Assembly: GCA_009774615.1 (NCBI GenBank)
Contig: VSOC01000019.1
Coordinates: forward strand, 1-46,462
Direction: 5' to 3'
DNA length: 46,462 bases
From: Lachnospiraceae bacterium
GTDB lineage: Bacteria; Bacillota; Clostridia; Lachnospirales; Lachnospiraceae
Below the pieces are notes generated by a model. That model made no database searches. It was given only the letters and a program-made list of their open reading frames with translations, and was not told where the DNA came from. Positions 40,124 through 46,462 of the stretch are shown here, piece after piece; the first letter of the stretch is position 1; every line of letters begins with the position of its first letter. The position numbers and the translations under genes were made by a program.

Positions 40124-41464
40124 TCATGAAAACCGCACAGCCTTCATCGTTTTTGCAAAATAAATCATCTCTGCAATCCCCGTAATTGTCCAGGAAAAAA
40201 CGTAGAGGAGATAGAGAGATTCTATCGTCCGGTAATGGGCAAAAACGGTCCATATCCACAACAGCCGAAATACCGTTGACCCGGCGGTTACGATAAACAT
40301 GGGAACAATCGTTCGCCCCAGCCCTCTTGAGGCGGCAATGCTGCAGTCCATAAAGGCGCTGACACAGTAGGACAGAGCCATTACGGACAGCCTGCGGATT
40401 CCTGCATGCACAACCGCCTTCTCGCTGGTAAACATAGATAAAAACGGATAGCGCAGCAGGTAAATCCCAACGCCTAAAAACAATCCCAGGCCAAAGGAAT
40501 ACACCATACAGATAAAGTAACTCTTCCGGATTCTCTCCCGCTTTTTCGCCCCCATATTCTGTGCGATAAAGCTTGTACAGGCGGTATAAAAAGCTGCCAT
40601 CATATCATAGACCAGGGGATCGGCATTGGCTGCGGCAGAATTTCCCTCCACCATCACATGGTCAAAGTAATTCACACTGGTCTGGACAAAGAGGTTAGCA
40701 AGGGCAAACAGGGCATACTGAAGCGCCGAGGGAATACCGATTCTTAAGACCCGCCGCAAAATCAGTCGGTCAATGTGCAGATTTTCTTTTCTAAGGGCAA
40801 AGGATTCTTCACTGCAAAGCAAAAGCCGCAGAACCAAAGCCGCGGAAATATACTGGGAGATAATGCTGGCAATGGCTACGCCGCTCACCCCCATCTTACA
40901 TATAAGGACAAAAAACAGATTTAACAGTACATTTACCACACCGGCAAAGGTCAGGTAATACAGGGGACGCTTCGTATCTCCTGCGGCACTTAACACGGCA
41001 TTGCCGAAATTAAACATGGCAAGTGCCGGCGTTCCCAGGAGATAAATCCGCAGATAGAGGGAAGCACCGCCAATCAGTTCATCTTTGGTGTGCATTGCCG
41101 TAAGAATCAACCCGGCAAAGACAATCCCCAAGAGCATAATGGCAATACCGGAAAACGCCAGCAGAAGCGCCGAGGTATGTACCGTCTTTTTTATGCTGTT
41201 TTTATCTTTTGCACCGATGTAGAGCGCCGTCAGTGCGCTGACACCGCTGGAAAGCCCCAGAAGAATCCCGGTGGATAAGGTAAGCAGGATACTTGTCGAA
41301 CCCACCGCTCCCAGGGCAATCGAACCGGCAAATTTTCCTACGACGGCTACATCCGAAATATTAAAAACAATCTGCAGTATATTGGAAAACATCAGCGGCA
41401 CGCTGAAAACCATAATCTTTTTCCACAAAGATCCCGTGCACATATCCATCTCATGGCTTTTCAT
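40124..41464 (-). CDS. MATE family efflux transporter
   Basis: A 446-residue membrane protein of the MATE (NorM/DinF-type) superfamily with about 12 hydrophobic helices, exporting drugs or metabolites by Na+ or H+ antiport. Typical features are the N-terminal GSLWKKIMVFSVPLMFSNIL, the VGKFAGSIALGAVGSTSILL segment of the first repeat and FIAQNMGAKKRERIRKSY in the second half. Length is standard. Its start overlaps the stop of the 4Fe-4S protein gene by 4 nt (ATGA), with GGGAG upstream. A MATE gene as the last cistron of a thiol/iron-sulfur operon is unusual, and the substrate is unknown. Confidence 0.93.
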   Translation of the reverse strand: MKSHEMDMCTGSLWKKIMVFSVPLMFSNILQIVFNISDVAVVGKFAGSIALGAVGSTSILLTLSTGILLGLSSGVSALTALYIGAKDKNSIKKTVHTSALLLAFSGIAIMLLGIVFAGLILTAMHTKDELIGGASLYLRIYLLGTPALAMFNFGNAVLSAAGDTKRPLYYLTFAGVVNVLLNLFFVLICKMGVSGVAIASIISQYISAALVLRLLLCSEESFALRKENLHIDRLILRRVLRIGIPSALQYALFALANLFVQTSVNYFDHVMVEGNSAAANADPLVYDMMAAFYTACTSFIAQNMGAKKRERIRKSYFICMVYSFGLGLFLGVGIYLLRYPFLSMFTSEKAVVHAGIRRLSVMALSYCVSAFMDCSIAASRGLGRTIVPMFIVTAGSTVFRLLWIWTVFAHYRTIESLYLLYVFSWTITGIAEMIYFAKTMKAVRFS

Positions 41465-42372
41465 CTTTCTTTATCTCCCGATTTTATTTCCTGCCCTGTG
41501 CATTTGGCAAAAGAAGTTTGCGGCTTAGAAGCAGAGGACTTCCCTGACAGAGTCAAATGCAGGCATTTTTCCGGACAGGCTTCTATGCATTTTTTGCACC
41601 TTATACATTCGGGTGACGTTGATATCTCTTTAACGGAGAGGGCCAGAGGGCAGGCTTTTTCACAGGTTCTGCACATTATGCAGCTTTCCTCTTCCCAGTG
41701 CACCTGCACCAGACTGAAACGGTTAAACCAACCGTAGATTGCCCCAAGCGGACAAAGGTACTGACAAAACGGGCGGTACACTTTTACCGAAAGAATAAGG
41801 ATGGTAAACAGCAGGCTAAGCTTCCAGAAAAAAAGCCCTCCGGCCTGACTGCGGAGCAGCGGGTTTGCGGCAAGAAGAGGCACGGCCCCAAGCAGGGTTC
41901 CCGAGGGACACAGGTATTTACAAAACGCCGGAACCTTGGCAAAACCTTTCCATAAAAACATCGAACCAAGACCAACGAACAGGGCAAGGCTGATGTATTT
42001 CCCGAATTTAAGCTGCTGATGAAAAGGAAGGCGCTTTCGTTTGGAAAAAAGAGGGATTTTATACAAAAGATCCTGCACAAGACCAAAAGGGCAGAGCCAT
42101 CCGCAGACAAAACGCCCCAAAAGACTCCCAAACAAAAAGAAAACGCCGAGTACGGCAAAGGGAACCTGAAATCCCTGCTGGTTGAAAAGTGCCTGCAGTG
42201 CCCCGAGAGGGCAGGAGCCAATCGCCCCGGGACAGGAATAACAGTTCAGTCCCGGGACACAGGCATATTTTAAGCTTCCCTGATAGATTTTTCCGTGCAG
42301 GAAGCCATAAGCATATCCATTCGTAGCGATGGTAAAAGCAATCTGTACCATCCTTCGCAGCTTTTTCATCAT
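41461..42372 (-). CDS. NapH-like membrane 4Fe-4S binding protein
   Basis: A 303-residue membrane protein with about five hydrophobic helices. Cysteine motifs lie on the membrane faces (CYSCPGAIGSCPLG, CGWLCPFG, CKYLCPSG, CQYLCPLG), and a cytoplasmic double ferredoxin domain near the C-terminus (CIMCRTCEKACP and CIRCKKCIEACP) binds two 4Fe-4S clusters. NapH/NosR/RdxA-type proteins pass electrons across the membrane. The upstream TlpA and CXXC genes suggest it supplies reductant to an extracytoplasmic thiol pathway. Two start codons are adjacent (ATGATG, 42372 and 42369); the second is better spaced from GGGTGA, which is also the end of the preceding gene. Confidence 0.92.
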   Translation of the reverse strand: MMKKLRRMVQIAFTIATNGYAYGFLHGKIYQGSLKYACVPGLNCYSCPGAIGSCPLGALQALFNQQGFQVPFAVLGVFFLFGSLLGRFVCGWLCPFGLVQDLLYKIPLFSKRKRLPFHQQLKFGKYISLALFVGLGSMFLWKGFAKVPAFCKYLCPSGTLLGAVPLLAANPLLRSQAGGLFFWKLSLLFTILILSVKVYRPFCQYLCPLGAIYGWFNRFSLVQVHWEEESCIMCRTCEKACPLALSVKEISTSPECIRCKKCIEACPEKCLHLTLSGKSSASKPQTSFAKCTGQEIKSGDKER

Positions 42373-42373
42373 A

Positions 42374-42550
42374 TCACCCGATTCCTATACATTCCATGCA
42401 AATCATTACAGCCTTTCGCCAGAGCACGTCAAACTGCCCGTAAAAAGATCCAAGGACAAGGAAAAACAGTCCAAGAACCGTTCCCCAAAGCCAGGCAGGC
42501 AGCTTGCCAAACAGCTTCAAAGGCAGCTTACAGGTTTTCCAAAAGTGCAT
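42374..42550 (-). CDS. CD1871A-like small CXXC membrane protein
   Basis: A 58-residue protein starting MHFWKTCKLPLKLFGKLPAW. One membrane helix spans about 22-35 (WGTVLGLFFLVLGSFYGQFD), and the end reads AVMICMECIGIG with C-x2-C. This ending is the mark of the family annotated as CD1871A family CXXC motif-containing protein in Clostridia. The start at 42550 lies inside the end of the TlpA gene (23-nt overlap) and has GGGAGG 10 nt upstream, which decides it against the longer frame. The CXXC may relay electrons between the 4Fe-4S protein and TlpA. Confidence 0.85.
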   Translation of the reverse strand: MHFWKTCKLPLKLFGKLPAWLWGTVLGLFFLVLGSFYGQFDVLWRKAVMICMECIGIG

Positions 42551-43181
42551 TGATTTCTTCCTCCCATGATGCTTTATCCATGGAGCCAACGATGGTATTT
42601 AAAAGATTTCCTTCACTGTCGAAGAAAAACGTGGTCGGAACTGCCGACACCTCCGTAAGAAGCGAAAAATACAGGGATTCATTAAGCAGAAGATGTGTAT
42701 AATCCGCCCCCGTTTTGGCAACCAGGTCCGCCGCGTAATCCTTCATCTTTTCCTCGGAGCCTTCCTCTACATCGCTGATAACCCCGATAATCTGAAATTC
42801 CTCCGGGGAATAATCCGCAGCCAGTTCCCCCAGCTCCGGCATCTCACGCAGGCAGGGGTTACAGTAGGTCGCCCAGACATTAATCATGGTCAGCTTTGAG
42901 GAGGAAAGAATCTCCGAAGAAACGGTATTTCCTTCCAGATCCTGTCCGCTAAAGGCAATCTTTACCGAAGTTGTTTCCCCCTCTGCGTCTGTTTTTTCAT
43001 CGGTTTCGGTTAATCCTTCTGCACTGCCTGTTTCTTTTTGCTCTTCTTTGGAAGTTTCGGTATTCTCATTTTGTACATTATTTTCTAAATTATTTTTATT
43101 CCCGCTTTTCTGACTGCACCCGCCAAGCAAAACCGCCGCGATAGCAAGCAGAAGAAGCGTTTTTTTTGCTGTTTTTGGCAT
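42528..43181 (-). CDS. TlpA-like thioredoxin-fold lipoprotein
   Basis: A 217-residue exported lipoprotein. Lipobox LLGGC places the lipidated cysteine at 22. A Glu/Lys/Thr-rich linker (23-70) leads to a TlpA/ResA thioredoxin fold with redox centre CNPC at 107-110 (VWATYCNPCLREMPEL) and the cis-proline region EVSAVPTTFFFD. Such proteins reduce or exchange disulfides outside the membrane. It is the first gene of a minus-strand set with a CXXC membrane protein, a 4Fe-4S protein and a MATE pump. AAAGGAG precedes the ATG. No MsrAB gene, a common client in this group, is seen here. Confidence 0.93.
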   Translation of the reverse strand: MPKTAKKTLLLLAIAAVLLGGCSQKSGNKNNLENNVQNENTETSKEEQKETGSAEGLTETDEKTDAEGETTSVKIAFSGQDLEGNTVSSEILSSSKLTMINVWATYCNPCLREMPELGELAADYSPEEFQIIGVISDVEEGSEEKMKDYAADLVAKTGADYTHLLLNESLYFSLLTEVSAVPTTFFFDSEGNLLNTIVGSMDKASWEEEINALLENL

Positions 43182-43283
43182 GATATTTCTCCTTTATTTT
43201 AGATCTTATTCATGATATGCGCACCGATACTCTTTGCTTTTTATCCCTGCTTTTTCTTCCTGCGGCACATAGCATCAAGCTTT

Positions 43284-43871
43284 CTATTCCTGAAGATTTC
43301 CCCTTCGGATATGCTCCTGAATGATTTTATCGGTTACTTCAAACAGTTTTTCCGATCCCAGCTTTGTCTTTGTCTGCCGTCCGTACACCTGCCGGGCGGA
43401 TACCTGATGCTCCTTCCAGTCGCCCCCATTATTGCTGTGATTTAACAGTAAAGGCTGCAAATTATCCATGGCGTGAGCAAACTTTGCCTCGGCGGTCTGG
43501 TATTCTTCAAACTCGTCAAACAGCGCTGTCAATTCCTGCTTTTGATCTTCCGGCAAAAGAGAGTACAGCTTTTCCTTTGCGGCATCTTCCCTGGCTTTCT
43601 GGCTCTTCTTGCCTTCGGTATCATAAGCATAGGTATCCCCGGCTTCGATTTCCACAATATCATGAATTAAGCACATCAGCATCACCCGGGCAATATCCAC
43701 CTCTTCATTGGCATACTCGCGGAGAAGATAGGCCATAATCGCCATGTGCCAGGCATGTTCTGCATCGTTTTCATTCCTCCCGTGCCCGGACAAATGGGTC
43801 TGGCGGAAGATATTCTTCTCTTTATCGATTTCCAAAGAAAATGCAAGTTGTTTCTTTAACCGTTCATCCAT
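43284..43871 (-). CDS. HD-domain hydrolase (YfbR-like)
   Basis: A 195-residue metal-dependent phosphohydrolase. HD motif residues are His39 (NDAEHAWHMA), His70-Asp71 (MCLIHDIVEIEAGD) and a later Asp in AHAMDNLQPLL. This matches the HD_3/YfbR group of 5'-nucleotidases, including dCMP/dUMP-type nucleotidases. The ATG at 43871 has AAGGGTGG 8 nt upstream; a GTG at 43883 overlaps that site and is rejected. It has its own promoter (43932-43905), which overlaps the end of the recombinase gene. Confidence 0.9.
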   Translation of the reverse strand: MDERLKKQLAFSLEIDKEKNIFRQTHLSGHGRNENDAEHAWHMAIMAYLLREYANEEVDIARVMLMCLIHDIVEIEAGDTYAYDTEGKKSQKAREDAAKEKLYSLLPEDQKQELTALFDEFEEYQTAEAKFAHAMDNLQPLLLNHSNNGGDWKEHQVSARQVYGRQTKTKLGSEKLFEVTDKIIQEHIRRGNLQE

Positions 43872-43904
43872 CCTGCTTACCACCCTTCATTGATTGTCAG
43901 TAGC

Positions 43905-43932
43905 ATTATAGCACAATCTTTTTCTGTGTCAA
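43905..43932 (-). promoter_or_regulatory. Sigma-A promoter of the HD hydrolase gene
   Basis: On the minus strand TTGACA (43932-43927) and TATAAT (43910-43905) with a 16-nt spacer. The -35 overlaps the stop codon of the upstream recombinase gene. Confidence 0.85.
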
Positions 43933-44507
43933 AGATTTATTTCCAAAAAAACTTTATCTTTATCGTCCTGGTCAATAGACAGGTAGCGCTTGGTTATATC
44001 CAGGGAAGAATGGTTGTAAATGGTCATAATTACTGCAGGCGGTGTTCCCTTCTTCCATGCATGATAACCAAAGGTTTTCCGCAGAGAGTGACAGCTGATG
44101 ATTCCTTCGATATGTAATTCATCCGCAGCCTTTTTGATAATGCGGAAAGCCTGGGTGCGGCTGATGGGACGATTTCTGCCTTCCCGGCTTTGAAACAGAT
44201 AGTCGTCGGATGATAGGTGAGGAAGTGTTTTTTTTAATTGCTTCAATGCCTGGAGAACCTCTTTATTCAGGGCAATCTTTGTGGTTTTTCCGGTCTTTTG
44301 TTCAAGAATATCGATGTGATGAAAGTAACATTTGTTGCAGAAATTATAGACGTTTTCCCACTTTAACAGCAGGAGATCACTGATTCTCAGTGAAGTGTTC
44401 ATGCCAAGGGTAACCAGGGCATAATTGCGTATCTGATGGCGGTCAAGATAGTACTGTTTTAGTTTCCGGATGTCCTTTAAGCTTTTAATCGGCTGTGTTG
44501 TCTGCAT
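43929..44507 (-). CDS. Small tyrosine recombinase/integrase
   Basis: A 192-residue protein that is essentially only the catalytic domain. Counting from the ATG at 44513, the full catalytic set is present: Arg43 (SLRISDL), Lys75 (KTGKTTK), His142 and Arg145 (CHSLRK), His168 (YNHSS) and Tyr177 (KRYLS). The usual N-terminal core-binding (SAM-like) domain is missing, so DNA grip must come from elsewhere. GGAGG is 3 nt from the ATG at 44513 and 9 nt from the one at 44507; the latter is preferred. No excisionase, relaxase or element ends are visible, so it is probably a resident recombinase, perhaps for site-specific inversion. Confidence 0.9.
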   Translation of the reverse strand: MQTTQPIKSLKDIRKLKQYYLDRHQIRNYALVTLGMNTSLRISDLLLLKWENVYNFCNKCYFHHIDILEQKTGKTTKIALNKEVLQALKQLKKTLPHLSSDDYLFQSREGRNRPISRTQAFRIIKKAADELHIEGIISCHSLRKTFGYHAWKKGTPPAVIMTIYNHSSLDITKRYLSIDQDDKDKVFLEINL

Positions 44508-44513
44508 GTCCAT

Positions 44514-44840
44514 ATGCCTCCGTAATTATATTTGGAAATGGTTTCCATAGCTTTATCATAGCAGTATTTAGGACTGAATTTGCAGATTGGCGGAAAAAAT
44601 TTACAAACCTTATTTGCAGCCTTGGAAGGATAAAATAAATAAATTATCTGCCTTCCCTTGCTTTTATCCTGCCTGCCATGTTATAATAAATTTAACAAAA
44701 ACAGGACTTAAGCTCTGTAGGGTAATGTTTATCCATGCAGGCGGTTCCTGGTTTTTCCATATTTTGGCTTAGTATCATGGAAGAAAGAACAGGCAGCAGA
44801 GGATTGCCTGATAAAATAATTCAGGAAGAGGAGCATAGAC
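44514..44840. other. Divergent intergenic region with a dyad and a promoter; no gene seen
   Basis: Next to the recombinase start is TGGAAA-TGG-TTTCCA at 44532-44546, a 6-bp inverted repeat with a 3-nt centre, a possible operator or recombination half-sites. Further on, TTGCTT (44658-44663) and TATAAT (44682-44687) with an 18-nt spacer can drive the diguanylate cyclase gene, giving a leader of about 145 nt. I checked this leader by eye for a c-di-GMP-I riboswitch and did not recognise one. Confidence 0.55.
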
Positions 44841-45758
44841 ATGGAAAAAATATTGATTGTTGATGATAGTCCCACACAGGCAGCCCAGTTAAAGTCAATC
44901 TTGGATATGGATTATGATGTTACGGTTGCACAGACAGCGACAGAAGGGCTTTCTCACGCAAGTTCAGGGAAATTTACCCTGGTTCTTCTGGACGTGGTTA
45001 TGCCGGGGATGGATGGCTTTACGCTGCTGAAAAAACTGCAGGAAGAAATTGTAACCCAGAGTATTCCTGTGATATTGATTACCAGCCTTTCCGATATCGA
45101 ACATGAGCAGCTGGGACTTACCCTGGGTGCAGTTGACTACATATCCAAGCCGTTTCATCCCTTAATCGTAAAAGCCAGGGTGAATACGCATATTAAGCTG
45201 TACCGCTACCGCAAGCAGATAGAATACCAGTCTATGACGGATCAGCTGACCGGGATTGCCAACCGCAGACAGCACGATATTTTCAGTATTATTAAATGGA
45301 ACGAGGCCACACGCCTTAAAGTTCCGTTTTCTATCTGTATGTTCGATATCGATTACTTTAAATCCTATAACGATACCTTTGGACATCCTGCCGGAGATAA
45401 GGTTATTGCTACGGTTGCCAAGGTGATTTCGTCCCATTTGCAGCGCAGCACGGACTTTGTGGCCCGCTATGGGGGAGAGGAATTTGTAGCCTTCTTTATG
45501 GGCGGTATGGCAGAACAGGCTTATGAATATCTGAAGAAAATCCGCAAGTCGGTGGAGGAATGCCATATCCCGCACGATCCTGCGACGGCAAAATGGGTAA
45601 CGATCAGCGCCGGAGGCGTTACATTGATTCCACAGAAAGAAAATTCATATGAGGTTTATCTGAAAATCGCCGACACCATGCTCTACGACGCCAAGCGCAT
45701 GGGCCGTAATCGGGTGGTTTGGGCGAATGAGAAGATGGAACAGTGGTATGAGGAATAA
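44841..45758 (+). CDS. Response regulator with GGDEF diguanylate cyclase domain (PleD-like)
   Basis: A 305-residue two-domain protein. The receiver domain (1-120) has Asp8-Asp9, phospho-acceptor Asp51 (LLDVVMPGMDG) and Lys103 (SKPF). The GGDEF domain (about 130-300) has the active-site loop GGEEF at 211-215, so it should make c-di-GMP. The inhibitory I-site RxxD (RSTD, 202-205) sits exactly five residues before it, so product inhibition is expected. Phosphorylation-driven dimerisation would activate it. No histidine kinase is adjacent, so it is an orphan regulator. GAAGAGGAG precedes the ATG. A strong terminator follows. Confidence 0.95.
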   Translation: MEKILIVDDSPTQAAQLKSILDMDYDVTVAQTATEGLSHASSGKFTLVLLDVVMPGMDGFTLLKKLQEEIVTQSIPVILITSLSDIEHEQLGLTLGAVDYISKPFHPLIVKARVNTHIKLYRYRKQIEYQSMTDQLTGIANRRQHDIFSIIKWNEATRLKVPFSICMFDIDYFKSYNDTFGHPAGDKVIATVAKVISSHLQRSTDFVARYGGEEFVAFFMGGMAEQAYEYLKKIRKSVEECHIPHDPATAKWVTISAGGVTLIPQKENSYEVYLKIADTMLYDAKRMGRNRVVWANEKMEQWYEE

Positions 45759-45768
45759 GAACAGGAAT

Positions 45769-45809
45769 AAAAAAGAGTTCGGACGGTTCAGGGTTCCGGA
45801 CTCTTTTTT
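45769..45809. terminator. Bidirectional Rho-independent terminator
   Basis: AAAAAAGAGTTCGGA (45769-45783) pairs with TCCGGACTCTTTTTT (45795-45809) with one wobble pair. It serves the diguanylate cyclase gene and, on the other strand, the nuclease-like gene. Confidence 0.9.
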
Positions 45810-45813
45810 CTGT

Positions 45814-45891
45814 GCATGGTTTTGTTTATTTTTGTTGTTGCATGGTTTTGTTTATTTTTGTCGTTGCATGGTTTTGGCTATTTTTATCGTT
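45814..45891. repeat. 26-bp tandem repeat, three units
   Basis: Units at 45814-45839, 45840-45865 and 45866-45891 each begin GCATGGTTTT. The first two differ at one base; the third at several. The array spans the end of the nuclease-like gene, and because 26 is not a multiple of 3, a change in unit number would alter that protein's C-terminus. Confidence 0.9.
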
Positions 45892-46365
45892 TAGAAACGA
45901 ACAGACGGCTTCGATCAGGATTTTGTCACCCAGCCGGATTTCTTTTACGCCAATTGTTTTCTTCTGATTAAAATCAAAGCTGAGCATATAGCCTTTGTCC
46001 AGATGATAGTGATTCAGATATTCGGTCAACTGTTTTTCGCCCCGGGTGTGGTAGGCATTTCCCCGCCATATTTTTATTTCAATGACAAATTGTTCTCCCT
46101 GATAATCAATAATGACATCCGTTCGTTCCAGGTTGCGGGTTCTTGTTTCGATATAGTAATTCCCGCTTCCATTCAGTATCGGCTTTAAATAAAGAAGAAA
46201 ATAGCGCCTCCCGTCTTCTCCAACAAATTGCTGTTTTCGATCCCCATAGACATCATCAAAATGCGTTACAAATTTCTGCAAAAGCAAATCCATGCGCAGA
46301 TGACCGGCCTGAATAAACTGGTTTTTATTTTGAAGGGCAGATTTGTAGGTTGCATTTTCCTGCAT
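45826..46365 (-). CDS. PD-(D/E)XK nuclease-superfamily protein lacking the usual AAA-like N-terminus
   Basis: A 179-residue protein matching the C-terminal part of the large AAA-like/PD-(D/E)XK (DUF1703-type) proteins common in gut anaerobes. The catalytic core is intact: Asp83 (ERTDVIIDY) and Glu96-x-Lys98 (FVIEIKIW), followed by the family's RGEKQLTEYLNHYHLDKGY segment and GDKILIEAV end. Full-length relatives carry about 350 more residues at the N-terminus. Here an in-frame stop lies directly before the ATG, so this is either a natural stand-alone form or a remnant. The last ~18 residues (SQNHATTKINKTMQQQK) are encoded by the 26-bp tandem repeat and are probably not ancestral. The ribosome site is weak. 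Confidence 0.8.
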   Translation of the reverse strand: MQENATYKSALQNKNQFIQAGHLRMDLLLQKFVTHFDDVYGDRKQQFVGEDGRRYFLLYLKPILNGSGNYYIETRTRNLERTDVIIDYQGEQFVIEIKIWRGNAYHTRGEKQLTEYLNHYHLDKGYMLSFDFNQKKTIGVKEIRLGDKILIEAVCSFLNDKNSQNHATTKINKTMQQQK

Positions 46366-46462
46366 TTATGTTGAAGATTTTCTTTCTAGTATAACTCGAT
46401 TTAAATAACCTTACAATTTAAGCATTGGTAGCAGTCTGATTTCTTGGCTTACGTGTCGGCGG

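Noticed and set aside
43929..44507. Integrated mobile element driven by the recombinase
   Set aside because: No cargo, relaxase, excisionase, tRNA target or flanking direct repeats are seen around it.
44688..44840. c-di-GMP riboswitch in the leader of the diguanylate cyclase gene
   Set aside because: The conserved core and paired tetraloop elements of the known class were not recognisable by eye.

Overview
The window looks like chromosome from a gut member of the Lachnospiraceae (Firmicutes, Clostridia). The support is an intact sporulation sigma factor K gene, the Lachnospiraceae-type unknown families (DUF4364, a DUF5717/DUF5716 pair), strong AGGAGG ribosome binding sites, TTGACA/TATAAT promoters, and a secreted M60 mucin-type peptidase with cell-wall-binding repeats. 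I see no tRNA, rRNA, CRISPR array, transposase or prophage; the only recombination gene is a small tyrosine recombinase near the right end.

Layout. 1-294 (minus): 5' part of an unlisted proline-rich repeat protein that runs off the left edge. 735-2155: ECF sigma factor and membrane-anchored partner. 2397-3002: small XRE regulator and a divergent 73-residue protein with a palindromic promoter. 3137-7530: GDP-L-fucose synthesis (fcl, gmd, manC) on the minus strand, interrupted by a plus-strand DegV gene; gmd and manC share an identical 18-nt upstream box. 7748-10614: AraC regulator, sigK, galE. 10825-13140: radical-SAM/DNA-metabolism pair. 13284-21539: five-gene operon (SWIM zinc finger, HEAT protein, MoxR AAA+ ATPase, DUF5682, vWA), a relative of E. 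coli yehLMPQ, followed by the GTPase gene ysxC. 22205-23111 (minus): small membrane protein and DUF4364 regulator with a 24-bp tandem repeat between them. 23346-29000: a 1200-residue repeat protein, a divergent Hsp70-like protein and a helical-repeat protein. 29014-29520: NUDIX hydrolase. 29576-36348: an M60 peptidase with a dockerin-like motif, overlapping by one base a cell-wall-binding protein with a possible cohesin-like domain. 36579-39232: MBOAT acyltransferase and AlgJ/DHHW-like partner. 39331-39990: unknown protein behind a near-perfect sigma-D (flagellar) promoter. 40124-43181 (minus): TlpA lipoprotein, small CXXC protein, NapH-like 4Fe-4S protein and MATE transporter. 43284-44507 (minus): HD hydrolase and tyrosine recombinase. 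44841-45758: response regulator-diguanylate cyclase. 45826-46365 (minus): PD-(D/E)XK nuclease-like protein whose 3' end lies in a 26-bp tandem repeat.

The best candidate for an undescribed system is 23346-29000. The middle gene has the layout of an Hsp70 (nucleotide-binding half plus a beta substrate-binding-like half ending in a DKG motif), but its second phosphate loop is degenerate and it has no lid. It is tightly coupled to a giant helical-repeat protein and a TPR-like protein, which suggests a chaperone-like or scaffold machine. The second candidate is the M60 peptidase plus possible cohesin/cell-wall anchor, a possible miniature cellulosome-like arrangement for mucin attack. The third is the MoxR-vWA-SWIM-DUF5682 operon. 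All function statements rest on reading motifs by eye; no database search was run.
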